A DNA stretch of 64,000 bases, from positions 62,001 through 126,000 of the forward strand of contig WBMZ01005505.1 of assembly GCA_013400975.1 (NCBI GenBank). Direction: 5' to 3'. Under the pieces are notes generated by a model. The model was not told the DNA's origin. It worked only from the letters and a program-made list of their open reading frames with translations, and searched no databases. The translations under genes were made by a program, and so were the position numbers. Numbering within the stretch: position 1 is the stretch's first letter; each line of letters starts with the position of its first letter. Below, piece by piece: positions 35,781 through 50,104 of this stretch. Origin of the DNA: Atrichornis clamosus. Lineage: Eukaryota > Chordata > Aves > Passeriformes > Menuridae.

Positions 35781-38700
35781 GGTCATGTTTACAGAACTCA
35801 AGAAGAAAAAACATTATGTCCATTTGGTCAAACACATACTTTAATTGTATTTTGAAAAAAAGATCACTGTAAATGAGCTAAGAATTTTAAAATTTAAAGT
35901 GCATAATAACCTCATTTTGCAAAATTTACTTTGTAAGCTGGAACATCACCAGTTTTCAAAAGCAATTCACAAAAAAAATATTTGAAATAGTGATAAATAA
36001 AACGTTTGAATGAAAATTTGTAAGTATTACTTTTCAGCATCTCACCTCAGGCTCGTGAATTCTTTTGAACTTGGTTGGGTGGAATTTCCTTGATTCTGGT
36101 CTACCCCTGAATACATGGTCCTTGAAAGGCTGAGTAGGTGTTCCTCTGAAACAGCTTTTTTTGTAAGTACTCTGATGTACAACTCTCCTTTCCACCGCCT
36201 CACCTCCTCCTTTGTGTCTGCCTCTTTTTGCATTTTATTTGTATTTCTTTTCTTGATTCATCCTCAGCGTAAGTGCATTTGATTCTAAGGTTAGTAGCGT
36301 TGGTAGAGTCATTGGCGTAGAGCACTGGGGAGGCCCTTGGTGGAGTTCCACCATTAAAAGACTGTTTAGAGACCTTCCTTTCTACTTGCTTTCTTGCAGG
36401 TGTGTGGAAGGTACAAATGAATACACTGCCACAAGTCTTCATCCCACTTTCCTCACCTGTTGGAGGGCTGCTGGTATATTTTTCTCCCAGCCCTATATTC
36501 CACGATATTTAGGTGTTGAATATTGATGATGCAAATGTGCTGTGGCTGAAGACTGCCACCCAGCCATCTTATCTAATAAGAATATTATGTCCCAGTTAGA
36601 CAGTAAAGATTTAAAGCTTCTGTTATTTCAGGAGTTGAAAATGTTTTGTTTCCGACATTTTCTTGCTTAAAACATATCTACGGCCTGTATTGTCTTTAGT
36701 AATTCTCACCAAGGTGTCTCATAACTTGTCATACGTATCTGTAATTAGTGTGGATGGTTCTGCCTTGGGTATCCTCATTTCACAAACTTGTTAAGAACAA
36801 ATGAGTGACTTAAAGGAGATCTGAGCAATAATCACTGATCCCCAGGTCGAACACCCTGAGGCCTGTACCAGTGTCAAGTGCCAACACTGATGTATTTGAA
36901 AAGGCAAGGACTGAGATGCCATGTGAGACACTTGTCCTGTACTGAGGAACAGGATACCTGTATGTTCTCCCAACTGTCTGAGGTCCATCACAGAGGGAGT
37001 CATGAGGGAGCCCAGATGATCTTTTTAACTCATCTGCTTATCCGTGCAGGTAGTATGATCTCCTGTCTCAATTATTTCTGCTAGACATGCCTGAGTGTTT
37101 CTTTCGGAGCTAAAGACAAGGGTGTTACATCAAGCTCCTGCTCCTGCTTGTGTGTTGGTGTAGATAATGAACTCCCAGATGCTGAATCTTTGAGTTTGTC
37201 AGAAGTTGTTAGTCAAATCCTGTAGGAGTACTGAAAACATTCCTCATGGAAGTCTGGAATCAAAGTAGGTTTGAATCAGCATCATCAAGTTGGATGCATG
37301 GCTCCTGTTTGGGTCGACTTCTAATGAAAAGCTTATAAATTAAAGAGAGTCAGATGGGGAAAGGGCAGTTAAGAGGAACTGGTCTCAAGAACACCAAAGG
37401 AATAAAACCCAGTAAAATTTCAGCTAATTTTTAATAAGTGTATTGCAGGGGACCTCAGGTTATTAAATAGGGTGATATTGAACAATTCTATTAACAGTGG
37501 CAAAACAGACTTTTCTAAATGACACCTTGTAAATGACTGAACAGAAGTGAATGTCTCCTTGAAATCCTATGGGGAATATGACTTTTTGGGTAATTCTAAC
37601 AGGGAATTTGACCTCTTTATCACAAAAGAGTGATCATCTTGTGACAATTCCAAGCATGCTTGAGGTTTGGCAGAGATCTCTATACGAGCTGTTTCATTTT
37701 GTAACTGCATATTGTGCTTCGAAGGGTGAGAAAGCTGAAAATTGCCAGTAATTTTCATTACTGATTTTTTTTTTCTATTGGCCGACATTGGTACATGCTG
37801 TATTAGAGTCATTGTACTGCAAATATCCTCAATGATACCTTAGAAGAAAGGGATTTTTGTGCACATATTATGTAACAATGAAGAAAAGTGAGCATGTGCT
37901 TTACAGCGAGAGGTGTCTGCTGGTTGCCTGAGCAGGATCCCTGCTTCCATAAACTGCCGAGATCCATCTAAAGTGGAAGGCAAACTTGGGGCATCTAGAT
38001 TATGTGTGTATATATGTGCTTGTTTCAAACTGTAGTTTACTGCTTTTCAAAGAATTACTAATTCTTTTGAAACAGTCTCTAAATACCCATTGTTAAACCT
38101 TTCTGTTCCTGTGAAGATGTGGCGAGGTATGCATTCCCTTCCGCACCCTTTCCTCTAAATAATGTTCATACAATCTATAAAGCTTGTCTGATCTAAAATT
38201 GTGTCATCTTCTTGTGGAATATGTTGAAGTTTTAGGGAGGTGGGGCTGGACAGTGGCATTTAAAAATTAAGCATTACTTCTTCATACAGTGAGAACCAGG
38301 TATTTGCCTCCTGCAGCACATGCAGATATGGGGCAGAAGTCTTATCACAGTACTTGAAGATCTCTCCTATTGCCTGGAATTTTCCTGGCAGAAAGAGCTT
38401 GGGGTGCACTCAGTTTCTTCCCCTTTTACACAGTTAAAGGTGTTTTTGGAGTGTGGCATTGGCTCCTATTGAGTGGAAAGGCTCGGAGGCCGCTGGTGTC
38501 CTGCGAGTCTCTGGCTGAGCTGTGACGTCCTTACAGGTGCTGTTCTGGGCTTTCCTCAGCCTGCAGGAGATGTCCTGCCTTGCAAGGGATTTTTTACTTA
38601 AAAACACTAAGTGCCTTTAACAAAAGGAAGTCTGTTCCCATTTTGAAGAGTGCCTAAAATCTGAAGTACGAGGACCTTATATCATACTATGCAAATATTC

Positions 38701-40884
38701 TTCAAAAACCCTCTGTAAGTTTGCTTTGCAGAAATGTATCAAGGTTTAAAGAAAAAGTGAACATACTAAAGAATCCTTTGTGGATTTAAGAAATCTCAGT
38801 ATATTTATCAGGCTGAAATGTGATTTTTATGTTACAATATATTTGTGAAAGCTCAGTTTTGCTATTCAGTGTTGTGTTTATTCCAAAAAACTAGTTATTT
38901 TGCTGGTTTCCTCTACAAAGAGAAACAAGAAACAAGAAGAAATTATCCAGTTGGTGGTAAAATCACAGTGTAGGCATATTTACAAGAACAGAATTACTAC
39001 AAGTCTTTTTTTCTTTGATGAGAGAGTATTGTAGATTAGGTCATTTTTGTATTCTTGCGACACACACATGCAGAGAACTCTCCCCTGCATCCTTCCTGCA
39101 TTAATAAATAATCATTCTGCATGTTTTTGGTTCTAATCAGTTATGCAGACAAAGGAAACTTTAGTAAGAAAAATGTTCCTGTGGAAGGTATTTGCATAAC
39201 TGTGACTGCAGGTGAGGGGTCTGTGTTCTGTGCCAAGTGCTGTCTATTCCTAACATTTCTGGTGCTCGATCTGTGTTCCAGTGAGTTGGTGTTTCAGTGC
39301 ATCTCTCACTTCACAGTTTCTCAATTTTCTTTGTGAGCAATGAATGTCAGTAAAAAGGGCAAAACCATCCCCCAGCAAATTAACCTACTCTTAAATCCAG
39401 GCGGTCCATGACAGTGTAATACTTCCTTATACCTGGAGACTTTTTGCAAAAGTTGAGGAAATAATATATTAATTTGCTTCATATTAGTGTAATGCAGTAT
39501 TTTGAACAAGAGTGTATCAAGTTCCTCACATTTAAAGCACCTGGCTAATAGGCTGTTAAAATGATTATTCCATCAAAATATATGTCCAGTTAACAGTTCA
39601 TGATTAGCATCCTATGGTGTGTACTCAAAGTTTATGCCTAAGTATATTTTAAAATGCTGTGTTATTGCTTATTTCAGCCTTGGAAATGTTGCAAGCATGA
39701 TTATCAGAAAGATAAATGTTCTTTGTCTAAGAAGCAACTGATTGTTGGTAATATGAAAAAGTATTTTCCTATATCTTTATAATTCTAATGAAGGTGTAAA
39801 ATTAATAACTGAATTTCTCCTATGAACATATTTCACTTCCATGCATGCTGTTCCAAAAATACAACTTCAGCTATTTCAGAATGCTTTAGAAATAAATTCT
39901 TTACCTCAGTTTTCATGATTTTTATAAAATTAGGTCAAAGGAATTTTCAGTTGAAAACAGTACTTTGTCATATTATCTACAACACATGTCTAGCAAATTT
40001 ATAAATCCAGTGCTTATTTGAGTAAAGTTCCAAATCATAATGAATGGTTTGGACAGCATTATCATCAATTTCCTAGAGGTGCAGCTGTGGAAATCAGTGA
40101 CTTCAATCAAAAGCCTCTGTCAAATTTCACTGCGCTGTCATTTTTTACATTCAGGTTTTGCTGAAATTAAAAAAAAAAAGACAATTCTGTGAATGTCTTT
40201 ACATCCCTTCTACCTTTGGGTGGTGCTTTTGAGCAGTGCTATGCTGTTGTTTCTGTTCAAAGAATTTAACAGCACTCATATTTTTACACTTTATACTAAC
40301 ACTATATTTCTTTTGTGATATTATGGAGTTAAAATTTCACTGTGTGTTTTAACACACATTACAACAACCTCTTAAGGCAAAAAGTAAATTCATGCAAATG
40401 AGTTATGGAAAGTGAGAAGAATTGTGCTGCTTCATTCATTGCAGGGATACTTATGGGGGAAAAAATCATTTTTCTCTTCTGGGCTCTCTGCTTACCATAT
40501 TTCATGCAAGTTGCCCATTGATAAGGTGTCTTTTGAATAGCAATCTTTAAAGGGTTTAAAAAAGGACACGAAGAAAAAGTACATGGTCAATATAGCTTGA
40601 TTTAAATAATTTAACTTTTTTCACTTTTGTCTTTAAAATATCGTTGATACAGCTTGTTCACGTTGCTTTGCTAGTATCTGAAAATTAGAATAAATGAGAA
40701 ACTTCATATTATTGAGTTAGTGGTATATTTCCTAGTTTATAGTACTTCATATGCCACTGGCTTTTTAGGGCCTTCCTATAAAACACTGCAATTAAAATCC
40801 AGTAACGTTCAATAAAGATATAATGCTGATCCTTTTGAAGAATTCCCAGTGCACAGAAAAGTGAAGTTATAGCGAGCTGAATCT

Positions 40885-41012
40885 TTGTACCTTGGAAGCC
40901 GAGAGACCTGGGCTTCTCCTGCCTTCAGACACACAAGGAAACAGCCTGCACTTCCCACCAGACCAACACGCAAACTGATCAGTCTCTGTGACTTAAGCAA
41001 CCACTTGTTGCC
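40885..41012 (+). mobile_element. Degenerate MIR/L3-like retroposon remnant
   Basis: Two blocks match the sense direction of MIR/L3-type elements: GGAAGCCGAGAGACCTGGGC at 40894 (consensus GGAGTCAGGAGACCTGGGTTCT-like), and CTCTGTGACTTAAGCAACCA beginning at 40984 and ending in CACTTGTTG (consensus CTGTGTGACCTTGGGCAAGTCACTTAAC). The blocks are somewhat further apart than in the consensus, so a small insertion must lie between them. The minus-strand frame of 77 codons over this region is not a gene. Confidence 0.5.
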
Positions 41013-44000
41013 AGCAAAATCTTTTTGTAAAGCTATAGACATGTAAATCCGGAAGGGTCCTGCTCTTTCCCTGTGGGCAGATAGTTTGAACTCTGTTAAA
41101 TGTGAGGGATAGTCATTAGCTTGTGTGTGAATACACCTTTATTTTGCTAATGCTTTCTGACTTATTTGCTATTCTTTTTTTGCCCTTTCAAGTGCTTGTG
41201 TGGTTTCTGTCTTATTTCATGCAGTGCCCATGTAACTTTTTGACAAGAATTTTAAATGTGAATGTTTTAATTGTGGTGAAGATGGAAGAGCTGCCAGATG
41301 TTTTTATTTTAGGCTTTATTGTAAAGGCTGTAAATTGTAAATTAATGATTCTAGTTTAAAACCTTTTAATGTATACAGAACTATGGTAAAATTACAATTT
41401 TTATTAATTGGTTATGCCACTTTTCCAGCATTGAAGTTAGGTTCCTTGCTGTGTAAGGTTGAGGGCTACCTGTTTGTGTCTCCACTTCTGATACCCTCCT
41501 GGATAGAGAGGCTGGAACAGCCAGGCTACTGTGATTTCACCTGGCCTTTTAAACTAAGTCTGGGCACTGTGAGATTCCCCTTAATTAAAGGAAAGCCTTT
41601 AAAAGGTTAAAACCACTGAGTTTATATGTCATTAACTTTTAGAGTATTGCATTTCCGAAGCCTTTTCCTGCAGTTAGGCAAGGGTGGCAGCTTTACCCCA
41701 GGCTGCACTAAGAGCTGATGCTGAAGCACCCAGAGCTGTGCATGGGTTCATCCATGTAAGGGTTTGCAGGATGGGGCTCCTTTTTTGCATTTGGCAATTC
41801 TGTAAATTCAGGCCTGCTCTGTAAGACAACAGCTCTTTGTTTTGTGGCCTTGCTAAATTCAGTTTTGTGTTAAATGATCTTGCCTGTTTGTCTTGTGTCA
41901 TTCAGTAACAACGCTTTGAAATCTCTTTTAACTGCTTTGGTTTACTTTGTTACCGTGTTCAAGTTTAATCTGAAAATAATGTCTGATTCCTTCTACCTCC
42001 CTAATGAGTTATGAGCCTTTTCTGCATTTTTTTTTAATGGTAATATATAAAGCATCTGTGTGCTGTAATTCTCTTAATACTAAAATAAAAGAAGTTTAAG
42101 AATATTAATAAGTACTTGGAAGAAAAATTTAGTGTCCATAAATCAATTAAACTAATGCATACAAAATAATCAGTAGTATATGGGGCCAGGCATTGCAAGC
42201 ACTTATTTTATTCTGAATATATGTTGATAATTCAGTATATCTTTCTTTTTTCCTGTGCTGCATAGAGGTTTGTATGTTAAACTGATGCTGCCTCAGTGAA
42301 TATGCAAGGAAGTACAGTAACTTTTAAAATCATTTGAAAGAAAATGCTTTAATAGAAAGTGCTTTAGTACAATTTTTGAAAACAAGTAACCCAAAATAAT
42401 GAATTTCTCAAAATCAGTATTCAAAGCAGTTTATTTAATAGGGTCTTTTTTGGAGGGCGGGAGGAAGCCCTACTAGCTCTTTAACAGAGCAGTAGCATCC
42501 AGGTATGCTGGGATATTAGCAAAAGTGTTGACCACGCAGAATGTGATGAGACAAATGTCTCCTCATTGTGTGAAGCATGAAGGCCATGATAGATGATTTC
42601 AAACAACAAAGCGCAGCCACTGAGACAAAATTAGTGTTGTTTTAATTACCAGTGTCTGTAATGTTATCTATCCATAACTGTCTTGAAATAGACTGTCAAC
42701 GGAAAGAACAGAAAGAGACTTGAGTTAATACTTCCATGTAGTATTTTTTATCTTAAGTCACAAGTGTGTGCATTTATAAAAAGCATTTAAAGCTTTCTTT
42801 GAAACATTTTCTTATGGCTTAAAAAACCCACAAACTTTTGTGCTTCAGGAAAAGTGTCATTTTATCTTTCTTTCTAAGAAGAGAAGCAAGCAGTTCCTAC
42901 TAAATTCTGTTTGGAAGTCAGGGTAAGGGGTAGAAAATGGAACTTGGCCTGACATTATTCAAGCAAAGTTTACACTCAGTGAGCTGTGTTTTTTGTCAGT
43001 CACAAATAGTGTTATGACTCTAATAGTAAAGAAGATTCTTTATTCCTGAAATATCCTTGAGCTGAGATGGGGTGTTCTTCATATATTAGTAAGTGTATAT
43101 ATAGTGAAGATGAAGCATTTTTTTACTTTCTGGGCTTGCAAGAGATGAAAGATAGGCCAGCTTTTGAAAATGGTCTACATGGCACATGCTACAAATGAGC
43201 AGGGAAAGCAATCGAGCTAATAGATTACAGTAATTATCCAATCTTTGGCTAGTTTGTATTGGCAAACTATAAATACAGTACACATTAGAACAAGGTGCTT
43301 ACAGAATGTACATGAAAGGTCAATGTAATTTGCAAGTCGCTAGTCATTAGAATATGCTAAAAACCATTGCTTCAGGGCTCAGATTTTAATGATGAATACA
43401 TTGATTATTAAGTAGCAGAGGAAAAATGTAGCAGAGCTACTGTAGTGTAATGATAGGTCGCTTTATTTTGGGAAGGAAGTCAACTAAGCTTCAGAATGCA
43501 TGCATTGAGAAATATAATTGCAGTGAGGAAAATTCCTCAGAGGAGCTTGGCACATATTAAAAGCAAAAACTTGAGACATGTTTGTGATAAGATTACTAAT
43601 AAATCTCTGGTAAGTCTTAGACTCCTGACAATAACACAGCAACAGAGCACTTCATCTTCTCCATGCTTTAGAATTTAAGATCGGTCACAAACAATCTAAA
43701 TTACGACTGATACTAGGCAGATGCAGTGCTGCGCTGTGTTGCTCATCATAAATCTCCCGTTCCTTATATGCAAATTAAACTCCATTTTAAAAGATAATTT
43801 TTCACATGGTGATCTCCTTTATTTTTGAAATACCAGTGATTCTTAATGTTAGTAGAGCCATCTCAGCAGTGTAGTGTAACAACTGCTGAGGGTGAAGTGA
43901 AAAAGAAGGCACGTTTGTTTGGAATAGTTTGGACATCAGTGCATGGGATGTTTCAAATAACTTATTAAGTTAGACACAGCACCAACACTGTTTGTAGTTT

Positions 44001-47000
44001 AGCTGTGGCCTTGTTTTCTTCAGCAGCTGCCTGAGTAACTTATCTTTGACTTTAAAATTCTGTCTTGTTTATATCAAATCTTCAAGGTTCTTTAACTCTT
44101 ACAACAGTAGAACAGAACATAACCAAGCTGTGTAGACAAAAATGTTCATCTTCATCAGCAAACAATAACCCCCTTCAGCTCTTCATTAGACCAGCGAGTT
44201 TACCTCCCTTTAGTATTTTGAAAATAGTTGTATGTGTATTGCTGGTTTTTCTCTGTCTCATGCAGAGGCAGGGTTATGCAAATGGGGTCTAGAAAATATA
44301 GATTTAATTAATTGCTATACAGGTGTTATCGAAACAGGCTGTGTCTTACTGAAGTGAGATCTGAAATGCAAGAAATTTTGCATATAGGGGGAAGAATGTT
44401 AAGTTCATGAATTTCCTTAAAATTCATTATGATTTGTGTTTGTGAAAAGATTTTAAATGCTTCTGTGAATCATAACTTGTGTACTGTAAAGAGAAAGAAA
44501 TGCATAATAACAAAGTACAGTACATATCAAAACTCTTCTTTCACTTGGCATGTTTGATAAGTCTTAAAAATAACTCATGCTAAATTGAATCAAGCTATAT
44601 GTTGTACAATCTGAGACATGAGGAGAGAATGGATAGGATTGAGGAGCACTTAGCAGAACATCAATCAGATAGGCCACATTCTCTTTGGTATAACTTATTC
44701 TTGCTCCTTTGACATCACTGGTCTGCATCACTTGAAATTCTGATCTGGCTAGGATGGTTTGGTCTGTGAGTAATAGTTGATGGTGTCAACACACTGAGTA
44801 TTTTGTATTTCTTAGAAATTGGAATAAATCCTGTCTCTTAGTCATGTTTTTAGAAGTCAGCATGTGATAGCTGCAGGTTAGGAAACTTTTTAAAGAGTAA
44901 AAAAAACTGAAAGTATCTGTTTTGAAAAACAAACAAACCCATAGTGCTGAAATTAGAATTATTCTTAAGTAACCAATGTTAGGTCAGTAACCCAGTCTAA
45001 GTCTTTCTGTTTTCAGGCTGTCATATATCTGTAGATGTTTCTCGCAGTGTGATATCCTTGATCACGCTTCCAGTTTTTTCTTTTGAAACTTGTTGGCAAA
45101 TCCCTGCTTCTTAAACAGCAAACTGTGCTGTAAAAAGATTAGATTATGCATACTTAAGAGTGTTTTTGGAAGCAAATACAGGCTGTTGGTCTCCCTGAGT
45201 GATTTTGTTGTTGACTGTCTGGCTGAGGTGGGTATGTGATTACAGTCACAGTAAATTTCACATTCAAAAGCAAATGAGCACTGGTTTTAGTTCCCTTGTT
45301 CCTTATTTGCCCTATTGAAACAGATACTGTTGTACGTAATGCTGTGTAGTACAATGATGTGAATTCATCAAAACATGCATTAAGGGGCAACACTACACAA
45401 GGGTAAGGATATAAATATATTTTACAATTCTTAGCTTCCTATCATAAGAATAGTTCACGAGTGAATGTAAATTTACAGTAGGTGCTTATCAAATGTGAAA
45501 ATGCTTGCAAATCAGAAACAAACTTTGGGACTATAAACATATTTCAATGATAGTTCATGCAAAGAATATGTTTGATAGTAAGAAATAATGTGCTCTTTTA
45601 GTTTCTACATGAAGCAGGTTGACACGTTATTGTGTATGGAGAATTATAACACTTCTGAGTCAGAACACTGCACACAAGCTTTAATTCTTTAATCAGAATG
45701 TTTGTTATTAGGGAACATGTAATGATAGAAAAAATTATTATTTATTTATAAAGCAAGAAAAAAACATAATCGAGCATAAAGGGATAATAAAGAGAAAGTG
45801 CAGTTAAATTAGTTGGTTTTACTTTTGTCTTCCATACAGAAGTGATATGCAAGCTATCAGTCTTCTATGTTTTTTTAAATACTTGGTAAAAATATTGAAA
45901 TATGCTAATTTCTTGCATAAAAGCAAGTTATCTGACTTCTGAAAGTAAGTTCTGAATACCACTGTGGCTTGTACATGTGTCCCATGTATATATGAGTTGG
46001 AATAATTTACTCTACTAAAGTAGAACCCTATAAAATCTTTTGGGTTTTACTGTAAGATGCACTTGTACAGACAGTAATTGGCCTGTTACAGAGATATTAA
46101 TTAACATGTTAGGAATGTTTTCTTTATTAATGAGAAATTCACACATACTATTTAAATTAATTTGTATAGTTTAAAATTAATTTATTGTGGCCTTTGATGA
46201 CCTCAAATCTACTAAGACAAAGCTGGAGTATTGTACTAACTGTTAAACCATTCATTAAACATTTTATGCAAATAGTGTTTGTTTATAAACAAATTAACTG
46301 CAAGGATTTTCAAAACAGGTGCTGTGTTGTGAATGCGTACTAAATGATGTGGTACTGAAAGAATTAATTAGACCTTCAGATGTAATTAGTTGCAATAATT
46401 TGCGTGATTAGCGGCTTGGTTAAGAAGTAAGACACACACATTGTAATGCATGGAAGAGTCACTGCAGTAGCTTTGTCTTTCATACGGTGAAGATGAGATT
46501 TCCTCATGTTTAGGAAATTTTTCAAAAAATTGCTGACATAGCTGGAGTTAATTGCCAAGTATCCTGTAGGGGGTAACGTGGTTTTTTTTCCCTTGGCTTG
46601 TTGCAATGCATATGCATTGGAAGCAATACCATTTGTTTGTACCTCAATGAATTTTTAAAACAGAAGGCTGTTAACCCTAGATCTTCAAGTCTCCAGAGGA
46701 AGAACTGATACTTAACATGTTCAGGGTTAAAAGATAGGCTGTGTAAGCCATATGAAACAGGTCCAGTGTTTCAAGATCAGTTCTAAATATTCATGTAATT
46801 TTTCCCCTTCCTTGCAACCATAGTTCTGATTTTTCTTCCCGTGTATCCAACAATGCAGTCAACCACTGGATGTGCATGAGGACTTCCTTGGAAACTGGCA
46901 TTAGTCAAAACAGATTAAAAAGAAAGTTATGATTACTGATACTTAATTTATGATGATCACATTCCTAGTTATAATAAATGTACAATACCTCTGTGACTTG

Positions 47001-50000
47001 CAAGAAAGCTTTCTCGTCTTGATAATGCCTTGATGCCCAGTGACAATGTTAGAGTGGATTTGAAATGAATTAATATGGAGACATTCCTGATCTCTGTTTT
47101 ACCTGCTTGAAAAAGGTGGATTGACAGTAAACCACAATGGATGCACTTTAGTGGTCACTGGTGGAAGTTGCTATTGCTTTGCTATTTGAAAAGAAAAGGC
47201 TGAAGATTTTGTGCCTTGAGGCATCAAGAATGCACAAATATGAAAGTAATGCACACTTTGACAAAATTTATTGCTCTGATGATACCCTTTTAATAGTGTT
47301 AGAAACACACTTGGGGGCCTTGCCACATGTATTTTGGAAAAACCAGTATGTTCTCTGTGAGTCACATTGTCAGAAAAAGCAAAGAAAAACAGAGTAAAGA
47401 AGAAAGAGAAACAAGAGAAGTTTAGTAAATCAGTTATAAATTAAGTAAGTGCAATTAGCAATGTAGCAAATATGAGGTGATGAGAGGCTTCTGAGAATAA
47501 CACACTTGCCAGTGGTGAGTGTTAGAAGCATTCCATAGAGGTAATGTTGACTGATCCAAGGAATTTGAATTTAAGCTTTTTTAATACAGAACTTTATTTG
47601 ATCAGGTTAAGCTGTACCAGTTAGTGAGATGAGATGTGAGGGAGCTTTGTTTTATGTCGATGGAAGAGGTCACATTAGACCTTGTTTGTTTTATGAATTA
47701 AAGCAATTCTCCTGAGGAGTAAATCAGAGACCACCTTGTTTAGAAGATAAGCCTTGCTGTAGTTACCAAATTGTTTATGTTCTCTTAAGTTCTTGCCATA
47801 TGATTTCCAAGAGTTTTTATGTAGCTGCAAATCTGACATAAGCAGCAAGACCCAGCAGGAGATCTCTGGTTAAATGAAGACCACAATGATACTGTGTTTG
47901 GATTAGTGACTGGGAAGCATTAGTGGTCACATATCTAAGTGAAAGTAAAACCTGAGCTTTTCATTGCAAACTCAGTGTGGAACACAGTTTTTCTTAGGAC
48001 TGAGGCAGAACATAAGGGCAGTACTTCTTGCTACTTTTTTCTACAACAGAATGGCTATTTACACTTTTAATTTACACGCTTAATTTTTTTTTTTAAAGCA
48101 TGGAAGGGAAATGGAATAAAATAAATATTAAAAATGACAAAAGAAGAACAAAAAGCATCATTAACTGCTGCACAGCTGCTGTGTGTCTGCTGTCACGGGG
48201 ATTACCCTTAATTACTATGGATGAAGTTTGCTATCATTGTTTCTTTGGATGCCACACAATTGGTTTATTTTTAAAGGAGTTCTTTCTATGTATGTTTTAA
48301 TAGAATATGCAGCTGTTAAAGTTTCAAGGAAAGAAATCACTGTTTTAGACTTGAAGAGCCTGAAAATCATTTGACAGAGCTAACATAGGGATCCACTTGA
48401 ATGAATTTATTTTTTCCTTTCTGTAGTCTGTTTAATTCAGTTCTTTTAAGTGTGATGTTTGCAAAGTAGTCTTTAAAATGGGCTCTTCTGTATTGTGTTT
48501 GAATTTGAGCAAAATTAACATTTGTATGTCATCAGTAGCTGCAATGCATAGCTCAAGGCAATGAAGGATAGAAAGTCAAAGAAATGGGAAATTTGATTAA
48601 AATGAATGAGCAGTAGAAGGTCTTCAGGGTGGACATAGCTTACTCGTTGATTTATTTGTATTGTTTCTTGAGGCAAAAGAAGTTAATTCCATGGGATGTT
48701 TAGAAAATAGCTTTTAAAGTATGAAAATAAAAAGGTGTTTAAGACAATAAAATTAGATTTTAGACAATGTAATCTGGAGACTACTTATGTATCTAAATCC
48801 TACTTTGTAAAGGGGACACAACACCGAGCAGGTAAATGTTCTTTGAGAGAACTTATTTCCAATGAATTTTTCCTGTACCTGTTATGATTTGGGATCAATT
48901 GGATATTTATAACATTGTGCTTTGTTTTGCTCACTAAGAAGTGAGTTGCTTGGTAGATAATTTTGTAGTTTGCAAGACTCTCCACGTCTTGCATTTTGAG
49001 GTCTTGCTTTCCCTTTTGTCTGTGTATTCTGAACAGCCACCACAGCAACTTTGATACTTTTGAGTGTTCTTGATGGATTGACTTGGTACCTTTTCCATGT
49101 TTTAGAAACTTCCTTATCAACTTTCCTTGGTATATCAGGGCTGGAAATCTGAAATGCTCTGCCTGCTAGGTTTTTGGGATTTTTTTGCTGGGTGTTTAGT
49201 ACTGATAGCAGTTTTTGCAAGGGAACTTTAAATGAAAAAATCACTTGAACTGAAAATTTAAGGCAAAGGACCCATATAGCTGGTATTAGTGAAAATCCAG
49301 TCCATTGATTAGTCAAATGAAGGAAGATTCCTCATTAATTTACCTACCACAATCATCTTTGAATTAAAAAAAATTATGATTAGCTGGTTTGTGTCACCTT
49401 TAATAGCTATTCTTTTTTTCTTAAAGAAAGAGAATTAAAAAACATTTGGATGTTTATCTGTGGATATTTATTTCTGATATGGATATTAGTTCTGCTTAGT
49501 CCCTTGCTGTATTCTTAAAACACAGGACATGGAGAATGCAGGTGCTTAATGGACCTGGAAAATGTTTTTGTAATTTCAGCTTTCCCAAGTCCCCTCCCCA
49601 GTTCCACGAAATAAACAACCCTAAGAATCTTAATGAATGTGGTGGTTTGCCAATGTTAATTGGGGAAATTTGAGAATTCTGCTGTTTGTGGAGGAGCCAA
49701 AGTTACAACACCGCCCGCATGAGTCCTTCCCATTTCCATTTAATATTTAATGCCAAATAAAGGTAACTTAAAATGAAGAAAAGCTGATGCTGAACAAATA
49801 AAATTATTTTTAAAATATCCCCTCAAACCTTAAATGGTCTCTAATGTCAAAAATATACAAATGGCTGGTTGAAGTTCCTACAAGAAGGATGATGTTGAGT
49901 GTATGATTTTACACTTCAAAGACAAGTTCAGCCTTGGAGTTGGAAAATTACTTCCTTATATGTGGGTCTTAGGTTTTTAGTATTTTTGTAACATAAAGAG

Positions 50001-50104
50001 CTTCTTCCACTTAAGGCTCCTCTCCCAGCATGGTGGATATGGTTTCATTCCCTGATCAGCCTCACCGAGTTTGTGAAAGGCAAGTGTAATATTATTCCAT
50101 GGAA
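41013..50104. other. AT-rich non-coding sequence, no gene seen
   Basis: No exon or intact transposon is recognised. The longest frame is 144 codons on the minus strand (48882-49316), overlapped by a second minus-strand frame of 106 codons (48800-49120). Neither has a motif I know. An octamer-type ATGCAAATTA occurs at about 43774. The section from about 46080 to 46300 is rich in TTAATTAA-like homeodomain cores. Confidence 0.65.
46266..46293. promoter_or_regulatory. POU octamer next to palindromic forkhead site
   Basis: A perfect octamer, ATGCAAAT (46266-46273), lies four bases from TTTGTTTATAAACAAA (46278-46293), a perfect 16-base palindrome that presents the forkhead core TGTTTA on both strands. 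ATTA/TAAT homeodomain cores are frequent in the preceding 200 bases. Such an arrangement is seen in developmental enhancers. In AT-rich DNA it may also arise by chance. Confidence 0.35.

Larger units (their letters stand above)
27729..40884. other. AT-rich non-coding sequence, no gene seen
   Basis: No exon is recognised apart from the weak candidate at 33094-33177. Frames up to 121 codons (minus strand, 28236-28601) look like chance. A strong minus-strand donor consensus, CAG|GTGAGG (complement near 36451-36459), has no convincing exon upstream of it on that strand. Listed separately are an AG repeat, an AC/C-rich tract, a MIR/L3-like remnant and two poly-T runs. Confidence 0.65.

Noticed and set aside
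48882..49316. 144-codon minus-strand frame
   Set aside because: Another minus-strand frame of 106 codons overlaps most of it. There is no recognisable motif, and no splice or promoter signal was found.
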